Origin: Actinomycetes bacterium | GTDB taxonomy: Bacteria; Actinomycetota; Aquicultoria; CAJVYJ01 | Length of the DNA stretch: 29,155 nt | Assembly: GCA_030597945.1 (NCBI GenBank) | Contig: JAUVQW010000002.1 | Coordinates: 1 to 29,155 of the forward strand | Direction: 5' to 3' | Part shown: positions 15,624 to 22,862 of the stretch, piece after piece | Position numbering within the stretch: position 1 is the first letter of the stretch | Layout of the letters: each line of letters starts with the position of its first letter | Notes under the pieces: model-generated | What the model saw: only the letters and a program-made list of their open reading frames with translations | Databases searched by the model: none | Told to the model about the DNA's origin: nothing | Position numbers and translations under genes: made by a program

Positions 15624-17114
15624 TTGTCTGAGAACGAAGAGCAAAGCGAAGAAAAACAGGAAGTAAAAAGAGAGCGACGAAAACTTATCCCCGATAAAGT
15701 AGCTATGCCCCATCAAGACCCGATAGAGCGTGGGAAGAATTTTGATGAAGTAGCTTTGGGATATACGGTTGAACAGGCCCTTGAAGAGGCGGAGCGTTGT
15801 ATCTTGTGCCCAAAACCTCCGTGCATAAAGGGTTGCCCGGTAGAAGTTCCTATAAGAGAATTTATCGAGCTAATCAGAGATAATGATTTCGTTGGCGCCA
15901 GTCGTAAGATCAAGGAGACAAATCTTCTTCCAGCTGTTTGCGGTCGTGTCTGCCCACAGGAAGACCAGTGTGAAAAAGTTTGTGTCGTCGGCAAGAAATT
16001 CGAACCGGTATCGATCGGGCGCCTGGAAAGATTTGCCGCTGATTATGAGAGAGAAACCGGCGAAAAGGCAGTATTTAAACTAGCGGAATCGACTGGTAAG
16101 AGAGTTGCAGTCGTGGGAAGTGGTCCCGCCGGTATAACTGCCGCCGCTGAACTGGCAAAGCTCGGTCATAGCGTGACGATGTATGAAGCATTGCATGAAC
16201 CGGGCGGAGTTTTAATATATGGGATACCCGAGTTTCGCTTGCCAAAAGCCATTGTAGCCGATGAGATTAGGGCTCTAGAAGACATGGGCGTTGAGATCAA
16301 GACAAACGTTGTCATCGGGAAGTTATTTACGATCGCGGACCTTAAAGCAGAATTTGACGCCGTATTCATCGGCACGGGAGCGGGGTTGCCGATGTTTATG
16401 AATATCGATGGCGAGAATCTAAACGGAGTCTACTCGGCAAATGAGTTTCTATCGAGGACAAATCTAATGAAAGCCTATGAATTTCCTGAGTTCGATACTC
16501 CGATCAAAGTGGGAAAGAAAGTAACAGTCGTCGGTGGCGGTAATGTTGCCATGGATTCAGTTAGAACGGCGCTTAGGCTTGGAGCCGAAGAGGCGACAAT
16601 AGTTTATCGAAGGAGCGAAGAGGAGTTACCGGCCAGAATAGAAGAAGTCCATCACGCGAAAGAAGAGCAGATAAAGTTTGATCTGCTTACAAGTCCAATC
16701 AGGATAATCGATAATGGTGAAGGCTGGGTCAAAGCCATTGAATGCATAAGGATGGAGCTGGGAGAGCCCGATGATTCAGGAAGGCGCCGCCCGATTCCGA
16801 TCGAAGGATCAGAATTTCAAATACCTTGTGATCTCGTGATAATGGCGATCGGCACAAACTCTAATCCGATCATTCCCGAAACTACAAAGGATCTTGAGCT
16901 AAATAAATGGGGATACATCGTTACTGATGAAAATACAGGCAAGACCAGTATTGAAGGGGTATATGCCGGCGGTGATATTGTTACTGGATCAGCTACTGTA
17001 ATTCTTGCAATGGGAGCGGGGCGCAAGTCCGCAAATGCCGTCCACCGGTTTTTAATGGGTATTCCGGAACCGGAACCCGAGACAGAAGAGGGAAAAGAGC
17101 AGCCGGTAAACTGA
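15624..17114 (+). CDS. NfnB/SudA-type large subunit (GltD-like, annotated as NADPH-dependent glutamate synthase)
   Basis: The 496-residue partner of the preceding subunit has N-terminal cysteines for two [4Fe-4S] clusters (C59, C62, C67, C71 and C106, C110, C116, C120), an FAD Rossmann motif GSGPAG at 165-170, and a second nucleotide-binding motif VVGGGNVAMD (about 310) followed by YRRSEEELPAR, which favours NADP(H). The terminal FAD block reads GVYAGGDIVTGSATV. Such pairs either bifurcate electrons between NADH, NADPH and ferredoxin or reduce polysulfide; sequence alone does not decide. The start is TTG with GGAGGT (15611-15616) seven bases before it. The N-terminus is extended and charged. 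No GltB-type synthase subunit is nearby, so glutamate synthase is unlikely. Confidence 0.9.
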   Translation: MSENEEQSEEKQEVKRERRKLIPDKVAMPHQDPIERGKNFDEVALGYTVEQALEEAERCILCPKPPCIKGCPVEVPIREFIELIRDNDFVGASRKIKETNLLPAVCGRVCPQEDQCEKVCVVGKKFEPVSIGRLERFAADYERETGEKAVFKLAESTGKRVAVVGSGPAGITAAAELAKLGHSVTMYEALHEPGGVLIYGIPEFRLPKAIVADEIRALEDMGVEIKTNVVIGKLFTIADLKAEFDAVFIGTGAGLPMFMNIDGENLNGVYSANEFLSRTNLMKAYEFPEFDTPIKVGKKVTVVGGGNVAMDSVRTALRLGAEEATIVYRRSEEELPARIEEVHHAKEEQIKFDLLTSPIRIIDNGEGWVKAIECIRMELGEPDDSGRRRPIPIEGSEFQIPCDLVIMAIGTNSNPIIPETTKDLELNKWGYIVTDENTGKTSIEGVYAGGDIVTGSATVILAMGAGRKSANAVHRFLMGIPEPEPETEEGKEQPVN

Positions 17115-17138
17115 CCTAAGAAACAAACTCTAATTGAC

Positions 17139-17200
17139 GATCAGGTCCCCTGATCCCAAGCGATGTTTCAGTAGCTTGAGATTAGGGGATTATCTTTTTT
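17139..17200 (+). terminator. Intrinsic terminator with an overlapping alternative hairpin
   Basis: TCCCCTGATCCCAAGC (17146-17161) pairs with GCTTGAGATTAGGGGA (17174-17189) over 16 positions, with one G-U and one C-A, followed by TTATCTTTTTT. A second hairpin, GATCAGG (17139-17145) with CCTGATC (17149-17155), shares bases with the terminator stem, so the two cannot coexist. The T run ends one base before the ribosome binding site of the next gene. Confidence 0.8.
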
Positions 17201-17216
17201 GGGGGAGGTAGATAAG

Positions 17217-17525
17217 ATGTTTCAAAAGACCAACAAGCAAACGCACCAGAGTACTATTGGAAAAAGAATATCAAATGTAGCCGGTTCCGCCGGAGATAAG
17301 GTTGGTGGGTTCGCAGCCGGTCAGAGTGATAACGTCGGCTGGATAGTCGCCACGGTGCTTGCTTTTGCCTTAGGTCTCCTGGGCGGGATATTGATCGCCC
17401 CGAGGTCGGGTCAGGAAACGAGAAAGAATATTGGAGAAAAGGCAAAAGACGTATCTAGTGTAGTTACTCGCAGTAGACTAAAGAGCGCTCCCGAAGCACC
17501 GAGTGATGTTGACGAAGTCTCATAG
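17217..17525 (+). CDS. YtxH domain protein
   Basis: This 102-residue protein has a charged N-terminus, one transmembrane segment (about 43-62, VGWIVATVLAFALGLLGGIL) and the YtxH signature right after it, IAPRSGQETRKNI. The tail is polar. YtxH-domain proteins are small membrane or envelope proteins of unknown function, often stress induced. I place the start at ATG 17217, not the upstream in-frame TTG at 17199, because a strong GGGGGAGGT (17201-17209) lies seven bases before the ATG and the TTG falls in the terminator's T run. Transcription must pass the terminator or begin within it. Confidence 0.85.
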   Translation: MFQKTNKQTHQSTIGKRISNVAGSAGDKVGGFAAGQSDNVGWIVATVLAFALGLLGGILIAPRSGQETRKNIGEKAKDVSSVVTRSRLKSAPEAPSDVDEVS

Positions 17526-17625
17526 TCAGAAGATTTTTATCACAAGTGAAAAATAAGTTTGTATTTATTAACTGCAGCAGATACGAGTAAGGCTTTTTTT
17601 AATAATGTAAAAGATGTGAGGGCAA

Positions 17626-18567
17626 ATGACAGAGATCAATAAAGAGATAGCTGCGAGAATTGAGAAGATAACGTCTGACAGAAGGGCGATAAGCTCACAT
17701 TATGATCTACCACCGGAGTTCTTTATGAATTTTCTGGGACCAAGAATGGCATATTCCTGCGCTTATTTTACAGATGAAAACAATGATCTTATAAGTGCCG
17801 AAAACGATAAACTTAGGTTGAAAACAAATAAACTCAGGCTGGAAAATGGTGACCGGATACTTGACCTAGGGTGCGGCTGGGGAAGCTTCCTCTTCTTTGC
17901 AGCTGAAAAGTATGATTGCGAAGCTATTGGTATAACGTTATCTAACGAACAAGCGATGTTCGTAAACGAGAAAGCCAAACTACTCGGTATTCAGAATAGA
18001 GTGCATGCCGACGTTGAGCATGTATATGATTTGGATTACGAAACCGAGTCTTTTGACAAGATACTCACTGTCGGGGCGATCGAGCACATTGAAGATCTAA
18101 ATCTTACATTTTCGAATGCCAATCGCCTACTTAAAGAGAGCGGTCTTTTTTTAGTCCATGGAATGACAAGACCGTGGGCGACCAGAAGCCTTGAGCTGGA
18201 TGGACTTAGAACCGAAGTAGATGATCTGGTTGAGATGCATTTTGGTGTAGGACATTGGAAGAGTCTTTGGGAGGTAGTCCAGGCACTAGAGCTCTCAAGC
18301 TTCGAGGTCCTCGATCACGAGAATATCACCCATCACTATCAGCTTACTGTAAGAAGATGGCTTGATAATCTTCAGGAAAATGAAGATATAATATCTGACA
18401 AGATCGTTCCAGATGAGAAGTATCGCGAATTTATCGCCTTCATGGCAGCGTATATCGTTTCATTCGAGATGAGCAATACAATATGCAATCAGTTGCTTTG
18501 CCAAAAACATATGAAGGATACGTTGAGGCAGCAAGGGCCTTTGACAAGAGAACATATGATCCTATAA
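17626..18567 (+). CDS. Cyclopropane-fatty-acyl-phospholipid synthase-like methyltransferase
   Basis: This SAM-dependent methyltransferase of the CFA synthase/mycolic-acid cyclopropanase family modifies unsaturated acyl chains of membrane lipids. The family opening HYDLPPEFFMNFLGPRMAYSCAYF is present (residues 25-48), as is the SAM-binding motif ILDLGCGWGSF at 78-88 and the EHIEDL region that follows. The 313 residues match the short CmaA-like form, lacking the N-terminal domain of E. coli Cfa. The ATG is preceded by a modest GTGAGG. The SCP2 gene follows after 12 bases, which suggests a lipid or isoprenoid substrate presented by that carrier. The exact product is not readable. Confidence 0.88.
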   Translation: MTEINKEIAARIEKITSDRRAISSHYDLPPEFFMNFLGPRMAYSCAYFTDENNDLISAENDKLRLKTNKLRLENGDRILDLGCGWGSFLFFAAEKYDCEAIGITLSNEQAMFVNEKAKLLGIQNRVHADVEHVYDLDYETESFDKILTVGAIEHIEDLNLTFSNANRLLKESGLFLVHGMTRPWATRSLELDGLRTEVDDLVEMHFGVGHWKSLWEVVQALELSSFEVLDHENITHHYQLTVRRWLDNLQENEDIISDKIVPDEKYREFIAFMAAYIVSFEMSNTICNQLLCQKHMKDTLRQQGPLTREHMIL

Positions 18568-18579
18568 AGAGGTGATGAT

Positions 18580-18954
18580 ATGAGTGGAGATCCTTTTGAA
18601 CAAGCACCAAATGTGATATTCGAAGAAATTCTTCCCGAACTTGCGAGAAGATATCAGGATGCGGCTAAAGCCATAAACGCCGTTTTAGCTATCGAGCTAA
18701 GAGGAAAAAACGGTGGAAGCTGGTCGCTTGATCTGACCGGTCCACCGGTTGCCAGTAAAGGTATAGAAGAAGGTGCCGATTGCGTTATCGAGATGGAGGC
18801 AGACAGGTTCTCGACCCTATTACAGACCAGAAAGATAATGCCATGGCTGAAGGCTTATAAATCGCGCAAGATTAATATAACTGGCGATCTTCCGACAGTA
18901 GTGAAATTGGGACAGCTGCTTAATAAGGCCGTTAAGAAAGAGAAGGCCGCCTAA
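18580..18954 (+). CDS. SCP2 sterol/lipid-carrier domain protein
   Basis: This is a 124-residue stand-alone SCP2 domain, a hydrophobic-pocket fold that binds lipids or acyl-CoA. Family features are the WSLDLTGPP strand, the ADCVIEMEADRFSTLLQ segment and the closing KINITGDLPTVVKLGQLL helix. AAGAGGTGAT lies just before the ATG. It is coupled in transcription to the CFA-synthase-like gene and probably delivers or accepts its lipid substrate (inference). It ends four bases before the stop of a convergent gene with no terminator in between. Confidence 0.87.
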   Translation: MSGDPFEQAPNVIFEEILPELARRYQDAAKAINAVLAIELRGKNGGSWSLDLTGPPVASKGIEEGADCVIEMEADRFSTLLQTRKIMPWLKAYKSRKINITGDLPTVVKLGQLLNKAVKKEKAA

Positions 18955-18958
18955 AACT

Positions 18959-20320
18959 CTAGTTGGTCAGACTTCTGATCGGTGCGGGGATCCTGCCGCC
19001 TCTATCGATGAAATCTTTCGATGAATGATCACTTAATTTAATGATCGGCGCCCCACCTAACAGGCCGCCAAAGTTAGCTACTTCGCCAACTTTTTTGCCG
19101 GGAACAGGAATCAGCCGTGTCGCCGTAGTCTTATCATTGATCATCCCGATCGACATCTCGTCAGCTATGATTGCGGATATAGTCTCAGCAGTGGTATCGC
19201 CGGGGACAGCTATCATATCAAGGCCGACAGAGCAGACAGAAGTCATGGCTTCAAGTTTATCGATAGAAAGAGCCCCGGCTTTAATTGCTTTAACCATGCC
19301 CAGATCCTCGCTCACCGGGATAAAAGAACCTGATAAACCGCCCGTTGATGAAGTCGCGAAAAGACCGCCTTTTTTTACAGCTTCATTTAGAAGAGCCAGG
19401 GCAGCAGTCGTACCGTGACAACCGCAATACTCCAAACCCATCTTCTCAAGTATTAAAGCCACTGAATCTCCGGCGGTAGGTGTCGGGGCGAGAGAGAGAT
19501 CGATGATCCCCATCGTAACTCCCAATCTTTTAGCGGCCTCTCTGCCTATTAGCTCACCGACCCTAGTTATTTTGAACGACGTCTTCTTGATGATCTCCGA
19601 TAGGGACGTAAAGTCCAGGCCGGGACTGTTCTCAATAGCTGACCTGATCACTCCCGGGCCGCTGATGCCGATATTTACAGCCGCCTCGGCCTCTCCTATC
19701 CCGTGATAAGCACCGGCCATAAAGGGATTATCTTCAGGAGCGTTGCAGAAAACTACTAATTTAGCGCACCCGACCCCATCTTGATCACGGGTCATTTCCG
19801 CCGTTTCTTTTATTACGCCACCCATTTTTTTCACCGCGTCCATATTGATGCCTGCCTTAGTGGAAGCGACATTTACAGAGGAGCACACTCGTTCGGTAAC
19901 CGATAGAGCATCCGGAATAGAATCGATGAGCGAGACATCGCCACTGGTAAAACCTTTTTGAACGAGAGCGCTGTAGCCGCCTAGAAAATCGACACCGACT
20001 TTGTCTGCCGCCTCATCTAAAGTGATCGCTATCGATCTAAGGTCTTTTCCTTTACACCCTTCGGCTATCGCGGATATTGGGCTGACTGCTATCCTTTTAT
20101 TGATAATAGGAACACCATATTTCGATTCCAGTTCATCAACGACAGCGATAAGATTTTTGGCCGTGTTCGTGATTTTCGAATAAATGTTGTGTTGCAGCTT
20201 TGCCGGTCGGCTGTCCTGGCAATCTCTAAGATTTAAGCTAAGAGTAACGGTACGGATATCCAATTTCTCTTGCCTTAGCATATTAACTGTTTCTAATATT
20301 TCGTTATGGTTGATAAGCAT
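18959..20320 (-). CDS. UPF0210 (DUF711) family protein
   Basis: The 453 residues match UPF0210, a conserved family of unknown function often annotated as 'PFL family', though it lacks a glycyl-radical motif. Recognisable blocks are LNLRDCQDSRP, NKRIAVSPI, CNAPEDNPFMAGAYHGIGE, the glycine-rich ISGPGVIRSAIE, LGVTMGIIDLSLAPTPTAGDS and the conserved CGCHGTTAALALLNEAVKKGG. It is soluble and cytosolic, with no signal peptide. It is encoded 12 bases after an ACT-domain gene, an association known across anaerobes and suggesting amino-acid-responsive regulation. The start ATG has only a weak upstream purine stretch. Confidence 0.93.
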   Translation of the reverse strand: MLINHNEILETVNMLRQEKLDIRTVTLSLNLRDCQDSRPAKLQHNIYSKITNTAKNLIAVVDELESKYGVPIINKRIAVSPISAIAEGCKGKDLRSIAITLDEAADKVGVDFLGGYSALVQKGFTSGDVSLIDSIPDALSVTERVCSSVNVASTKAGINMDAVKKMGGVIKETAEMTRDQDGVGCAKLVVFCNAPEDNPFMAGAYHGIGEAEAAVNIGISGPGVIRSAIENSPGLDFTSLSEIIKKTSFKITRVGELIGREAAKRLGVTMGIIDLSLAPTPTAGDSVALILEKMGLEYCGCHGTTAALALLNEAVKKGGLFATSSTGGLSGSFIPVSEDLGMVKAIKAGALSIDKLEAMTSVCSVGLDMIAVPGDTTAETISAIIADEMSIGMINDKTTATRLIPVPGKKVGEVANFGGLLGGAPIIKLSDHSSKDFIDRGGRIPAPIRSLTN

Positions 20321-20332
20321 ATCTGCTACTTT

Positions 20333-20608
20333 TTAGACGCGGTGCATAAATCTGAACACATCTTCGTGTTGGACGGTGATCTTGAGATTGAGTTTCTCTC
20401 CCAGTTTCAAAAGGAGATTTTTTAGCTCATCAATCTTAATCTTGGCTTCATCAATCGCTACCAGCATTATCATCGAAAAAATGTCATCCATAAGGGTTTG
20501 GCTGATATCCTCGATATTGCAGGAGTTATTTGCCAAAGCACCGGAAACTTTTGCTACTATACCGGATTGATCCTTACCAAGAACAGTTACAATTATCTTT
20601 GAACTCAT
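20333..20608 (-). CDS. ACT domain protein, UPF0237 family
   Basis: A single 91-residue ACT domain (IIVTVLGKDQSGIVAKVSGALANNSCNIEDISQT) binds small ligands, usually amino acids, and regulates partners. Position 12 bases upstream of UPF0210 on the same strand suggests it senses a ligand for that protein. The ATG has AGGG about six bases upstream on the minus strand. The length is normal for UPF0237. Confidence 0.93.
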   Translation of the reverse strand: MSSKIIVTVLGKDQSGIVAKVSGALANNSCNIEDISQTLMDDIFSMIMLVAIDEAKIKIDELKNLLLKLGEKLNLKITVQHEDVFRFMHRV

Positions 20609-20641
20609 TCGACCCTAACGGTTTTTTTGTTTATAGGTAAG

Positions 20642-20669
20642 ATTCTACGTTGAATGTTATAAAGGGCAA
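20642..20669 (-). promoter_or_regulatory. Possible promoter of the ACT/UPF0210 operon
   Basis: On the minus strand TTGCCC (complement of 20664-20669), 16 bases, then TAGAAT (complement of 20642-20647), 33 bases before the ACT start codon. Both boxes deviate from consensus. Confidence 0.4.
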
Positions 20670-20766
20670 GTGTAATTAAAAAATATGCACATGGAAACAC
20701 TTTTATGCTTTGCCCGATAACGATATACTTGTATTTGTTTTTTGTCACTAAATTTAGAAATTGATT

Positions 20767-21000
20767 ATGAGTAGGGAAATGGCCGAACACATAATTGTCT
20801 TTAATTCGACGCATCAGGCTTTAAAAACGGAAGATATTTTTAGAGAAAACGACATTGATTTTGATGTTGTTCCTCTACCCAAGGAGCTTACTGCCGATTG
20901 CGGTTTGGCTTTAAAAATATCCGAGGTCGATATGGGAGATGTGGAGTTACTGCTAGAGAGCTCGTACATCCAGATTAGAGGAATATTTAAGAGCGTTTAA
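20767..21000 (+). CDS. DUF3343 protein (putative Se/S carrier-like)
   Basis: The protein of about 77 residues reads HIIVFNSTHQALKTEDIFRE ... VPLPKELTADCGLALKI, the DUF3343 pattern. A single cysteine in the TADCGLAL motif resembles that of YedF-associated Se/S carriers, on which a thiocarboxylate or persulfide role has been proposed. The start is uncertain: TTG 20761, ATG 20767 and ATG 20779 are all in frame, and AGTAGGGA sits just before 20779. It lies upstream of DUF951 and the rpsF operon in the same direction. Confidence 0.8.
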   Translation: MSREMAEHIIVFNSTHQALKTEDIFRENDIDFDVVPLPKELTADCGLALKISEVDMGDVELLLESSYIQIRGIFKSV

Positions 21001-21055
21001 TATAGATCTTGTTTATCTCATCTGTGTAGCTAATAAAAGAAAGATATCTGAGGAA

Positions 21056-21256
21056 ATGAGCAAGAACGTAGAAGTCAAGATCGGTGATATTGTCGAGTTA
21101 TCAAAAGATCATCCTTGCGGATCAAGCAAGTGGGAAATATATAGAACGGGCATGGATATCGGCCTAATCTGTCAAGGATGCAATAGAAGGATCAAGCTGC
21201 AAAGATCGGTCTTTAATAAAAGGTTTAAGAAACGTATTAACCGTGGTAATCAGTAG
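21056..21256 (+). CDS. DUF951 protein (YyzM-like)
   Basis: This 66-residue basic protein has the DUF951 pattern: VGDIVELSKDHPCG-like start (here KIGDIVELSKDHPCG), SSKWEIYRTGMDIGLICQGC and RRIKLQRSVF. The cysteines in HPCG and CQGC may bind zinc. In Bacillus the homolog yyzM lies near rpsF, as here, so the neighbourhood is old. Its function is unknown; the size, charge and ribosomal neighbours suggest nucleic-acid or ribosome binding. GAGGAA lies immediately before the ATG. Confidence 0.88.
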   Translation: MSKNVEVKIGDIVELSKDHPCGSSKWEIYRTGMDIGLICQGCNRRIKLQRSVFNKRFKKRINRGNQ

Positions 21257-21266
21257 ATATAATAAG

Positions 21267-21294
21267 TTGTAAACAAAGCTTGCTATGGTATAAT
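21267..21294 (+). promoter_or_regulatory. Promoter of the rpsF-ssb-rpsR-rplI-dnaB operon
   Basis: TTGTAA (21267-21272), 16 bases, TATAAT (21289-21294). Transcription would start near 21301, leaving a leader of about 80 bases before rpsF. Confidence 0.75.
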
Positions 21295-21336
21295 CAACGC
21301 TATCCTTCTGCTTCATCCAAAAATGGGGCTGAAAGG

Positions 21337-21364
21337 GGTCTGTATTAAACGGACTTCAATGACC
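21337..21364 (+). promoter_or_regulatory. Candidate structured rpsF leader (S6:S18 feedback site)
   Basis: GTCTGT (21338-21343) pairs with ACGGAC (21349-21354) around ATTAA. Alternatively GGTC (21337-21340) pairs with GACC (21361-21364), just before the ribosome binding site. Many bacteria control this operon through an S6:S18-binding leader RNA, but I cannot confirm the known motif here. Confidence 0.35.
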
Positions 21365-21379
21365 AGAGGAGGTGAGATA

Positions 21380-21682
21380 TTGCGCCACTATGAGATGATG
21401 GTCGTTCTTGATGCTGACATTGATGACGCGGCTGTAGAAAAGACCAATAATAAGATCGAGACTCTGATAGATAAAAACCAGGGTAAACTTGTAAAAAAAG
21501 AACAATTGGGAAAGAAAAGACTCGCCTATGAGATCAATCATAAAACAGAAGGCATCTATGGCCTCTTTTTTTTCGATGGTGAACCCAAGACTTTAGAAGA
21601 GTTAGAAAGAAATCTGAGAATTCAAGATGAAATTATTAGGTTCGGGATATTTAAGCTTCCCGAGAAGAAAAAGAAAGGATAG
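21380..21682 (+). CDS. rpsF: Ribosomal protein bS6
   Basis: This small-subunit protein binds with bS18 at the 30S platform. The start is TTG at 21380, giving MRHYEMMVVLDADIDD as in other S6 proteins, with GAGGAGGTG (21366-21374) five bases upstream. An in-frame upstream start at 21323 would add 19 unlike residues across that site and is rejected. The 100 residues include the conserved KKRLAYEINHKTEGIYGLFFF core. It is the first gene of rpsF-ssb-rpsR-rplI-dnaB. Confidence 0.96.
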   Translation: MRHYEMMVVLDADIDDAAVEKTNNKIETLIDKNQGKLVKKEQLGKKRLAYEINHKTEGIYGLFFFDGEPKTLEELERNLRIQDEIIRFGIFKLPEKKKKG

Positions 21683-21685
21683 AAA

Positions 21686-22093
21686 GTGGCATCCCTTAAT
21701 CGCGTAATACTTATAGGAAACTTAACTCGTGATCCGGAGCTTAAGTACACGCCGAATGGCAGTCCGGTCGCTAATTTTGGAATCGCTGTTAACAGAAACT
21801 ACACGAATAAACAGGGTGAAAAGATTAGCGATGTCGATTTTTTTAATGTCGTTGCTTGGGCAAAACTTGCGGAATTATGTGGGGAGTATATTAGAAAGGG
21901 AAGCCCGGTTGCAATAGAAGGGCGTCTGACAAGCCGCTCTTGGGAAAATAATGAAGGACAAAAGAGGACGACTGTAGAGGTCGTCGCGGAGAATGTTCAG
22001 TTTTTAGGTAAATCCGGCGGCGGTGAACGGCCTGCTGAGGTCGGTGTAACAGAGTCCGCTGAGATAAATCTTGATGAGGATATTCCTTTTTAG
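21686..22093 (+). CDS. ssb: Single-stranded DNA-binding protein
   Basis: This 135-residue protein has the OB fold (about 4-105) with NRVILIGNLTRDPELKYTPNGSPVANFGIAVNR, and ends in the acidic tip LDEDIPF that recruits replication and repair partners. The linker is short. The start is GTG, three bases after the rpsF stop, with AAAGGA in the end of rpsF, so translation is coupled. The position between rpsF and rpsR is the common bacterial order. Confidence 0.97.
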   Translation: MASLNRVILIGNLTRDPELKYTPNGSPVANFGIAVNRNYTNKQGEKISDVDFFNVVAWAKLAELCGEYIRKGSPVAIEGRLTSRSWENNEGQKRTTVEVVAENVQFLGKSGGGERPAEVGVTESAEINLDEDIPF

Positions 22094-22107
22094 AAAGGGT
22101 GGTAAGA

Positions 22108-22353
22108 TTGGCCAGAAAGCCGATACAGAAAGAATTCACGCGCAAACCAAGACGAAAGTATTGTTATTTTTGTAAGCAGAAAATAGATTATATTGACTAT
22201 AAAGATCTGTCGACTTTAAGGCGCTATATTAGTGATAAAGGAAAGATAAGGCCTAGAAGAGTCTCGGGCACATGCCAGCAACATCAAAGGGATCTTGCGA
22301 TCGCTATAAAAAGATCTAGAGAGATGGCGCTAATACCATATGATTCAAAGTGA
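22108..22353 (+). CDS. rpsR: Ribosomal protein bS18
   Basis: This 81-residue basic protein has the S18 core (KYCYFCKQKIDYIDYKDL, LRRYISDKGKIRPRRVSG, AIKRSREMALIPY). It retains the CxxC pair, so it may be a zinc-type S18. I prefer TTG 22108, five bases after AAAGGGTGG (22094-22102). GTG 22099 is in frame but lies inside that site. Confidence 0.94.
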   Translation: MARKPIQKEFTRKPRRKYCYFCKQKIDYIDYKDLSTLRRYISDKGKIRPRRVSGTCQQHQRDLAIAIKRSREMALIPYDSK

Positions 22354-22394
22354 TTCAAAGAACGTTTAGATCACCGATCAACTGGAGGACTTAG

Positions 22395-22856
22395 ATGGAA
22401 GTCATCTTACAAGAAGAAATATTATCGCTGGGAAGAATCGGTGACGTTGTTAATGTCGCACCAGGATATGCCAACAACTATCTTATACCTAAAGGATTGG
22501 CAATCGTCGCAACTCCTGGCAACCTTAAACAACTGGAAGCTAGAAGAACGATAATTGATAAAAAGGAATCGGCTGTAAAGAAAGAAGCCGAAAAAATAGC
22601 CGCTAAGGTCGATGGAAAAGATATAAAATTAGAAGCCCGTGCCGGAGAAGAGGGAAGACTCTATGGTTCGGTAACGGCCAAGGATATTGCTGAGGCGATA
22701 GGGGAGCAGCTTAAAGTCGAGGTTGATAAAAATCAGGTCGGCTTAGGTGATCACATCAAAGATGCGGGTACGCATGAGATAAAAATCAAATTTCATTTCG
22801 ATGTCGATGCTATAATAAAAGCGGAAATCGTTGCCATTGAAGAGAAAAGTCGGTAG
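22395..22856 (+). CDS. rplI: Ribosomal protein bL9
   Basis: The 153 residues carry the N-terminal RNA-binding domain with VAPGYANNYLIPKGLA, a long connecting helix (about 45-75) and the C-terminal domain (GRLYGSVTAKDIAEAI). bL9 binds 23S rRNA at the base of the L1 stalk. TGGAGGA lies seven bases before the ATG. It is in the usual position between rpsR and dnaB. Confidence 0.97.
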   Translation: MEVILQEEILSLGRIGDVVNVAPGYANNYLIPKGLAIVATPGNLKQLEARRTIIDKKESAVKKEAEKIAAKVDGKDIKLEARAGEEGRLYGSVTAKDIAEAIGEQLKVEVDKNQVGLGDHIKDAGTHEIKIKFHFDVDAIIKAEIVAIEEKSR

Positions 22857-22862
22857 GTAGCT

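Noticed and set aside
15624..17114. True glutamate synthase small subunit (GltD)
   Set aside because: No GltB large subunit nearby, and the adjacent NfnA/SudB-type partner gene indicates an Nfn/Sud complex.
18959..20320. Pyruvate formate-lyase (from the 'PFL family' label used for UPF0210)
   Set aside because: No glycyl-radical motif or catalytic cysteine pair; the sequence matches the UPF0210/DUF711 blocks instead.
20605..20814. 69-codon minus-strand frame ending in the start of the ACT gene
   Set aside because: AT-rich intergenic sequence, no family resemblance, and it overlaps the 5' end of the better supported DUF3343 gene and the likely promoter of the ACT operon.
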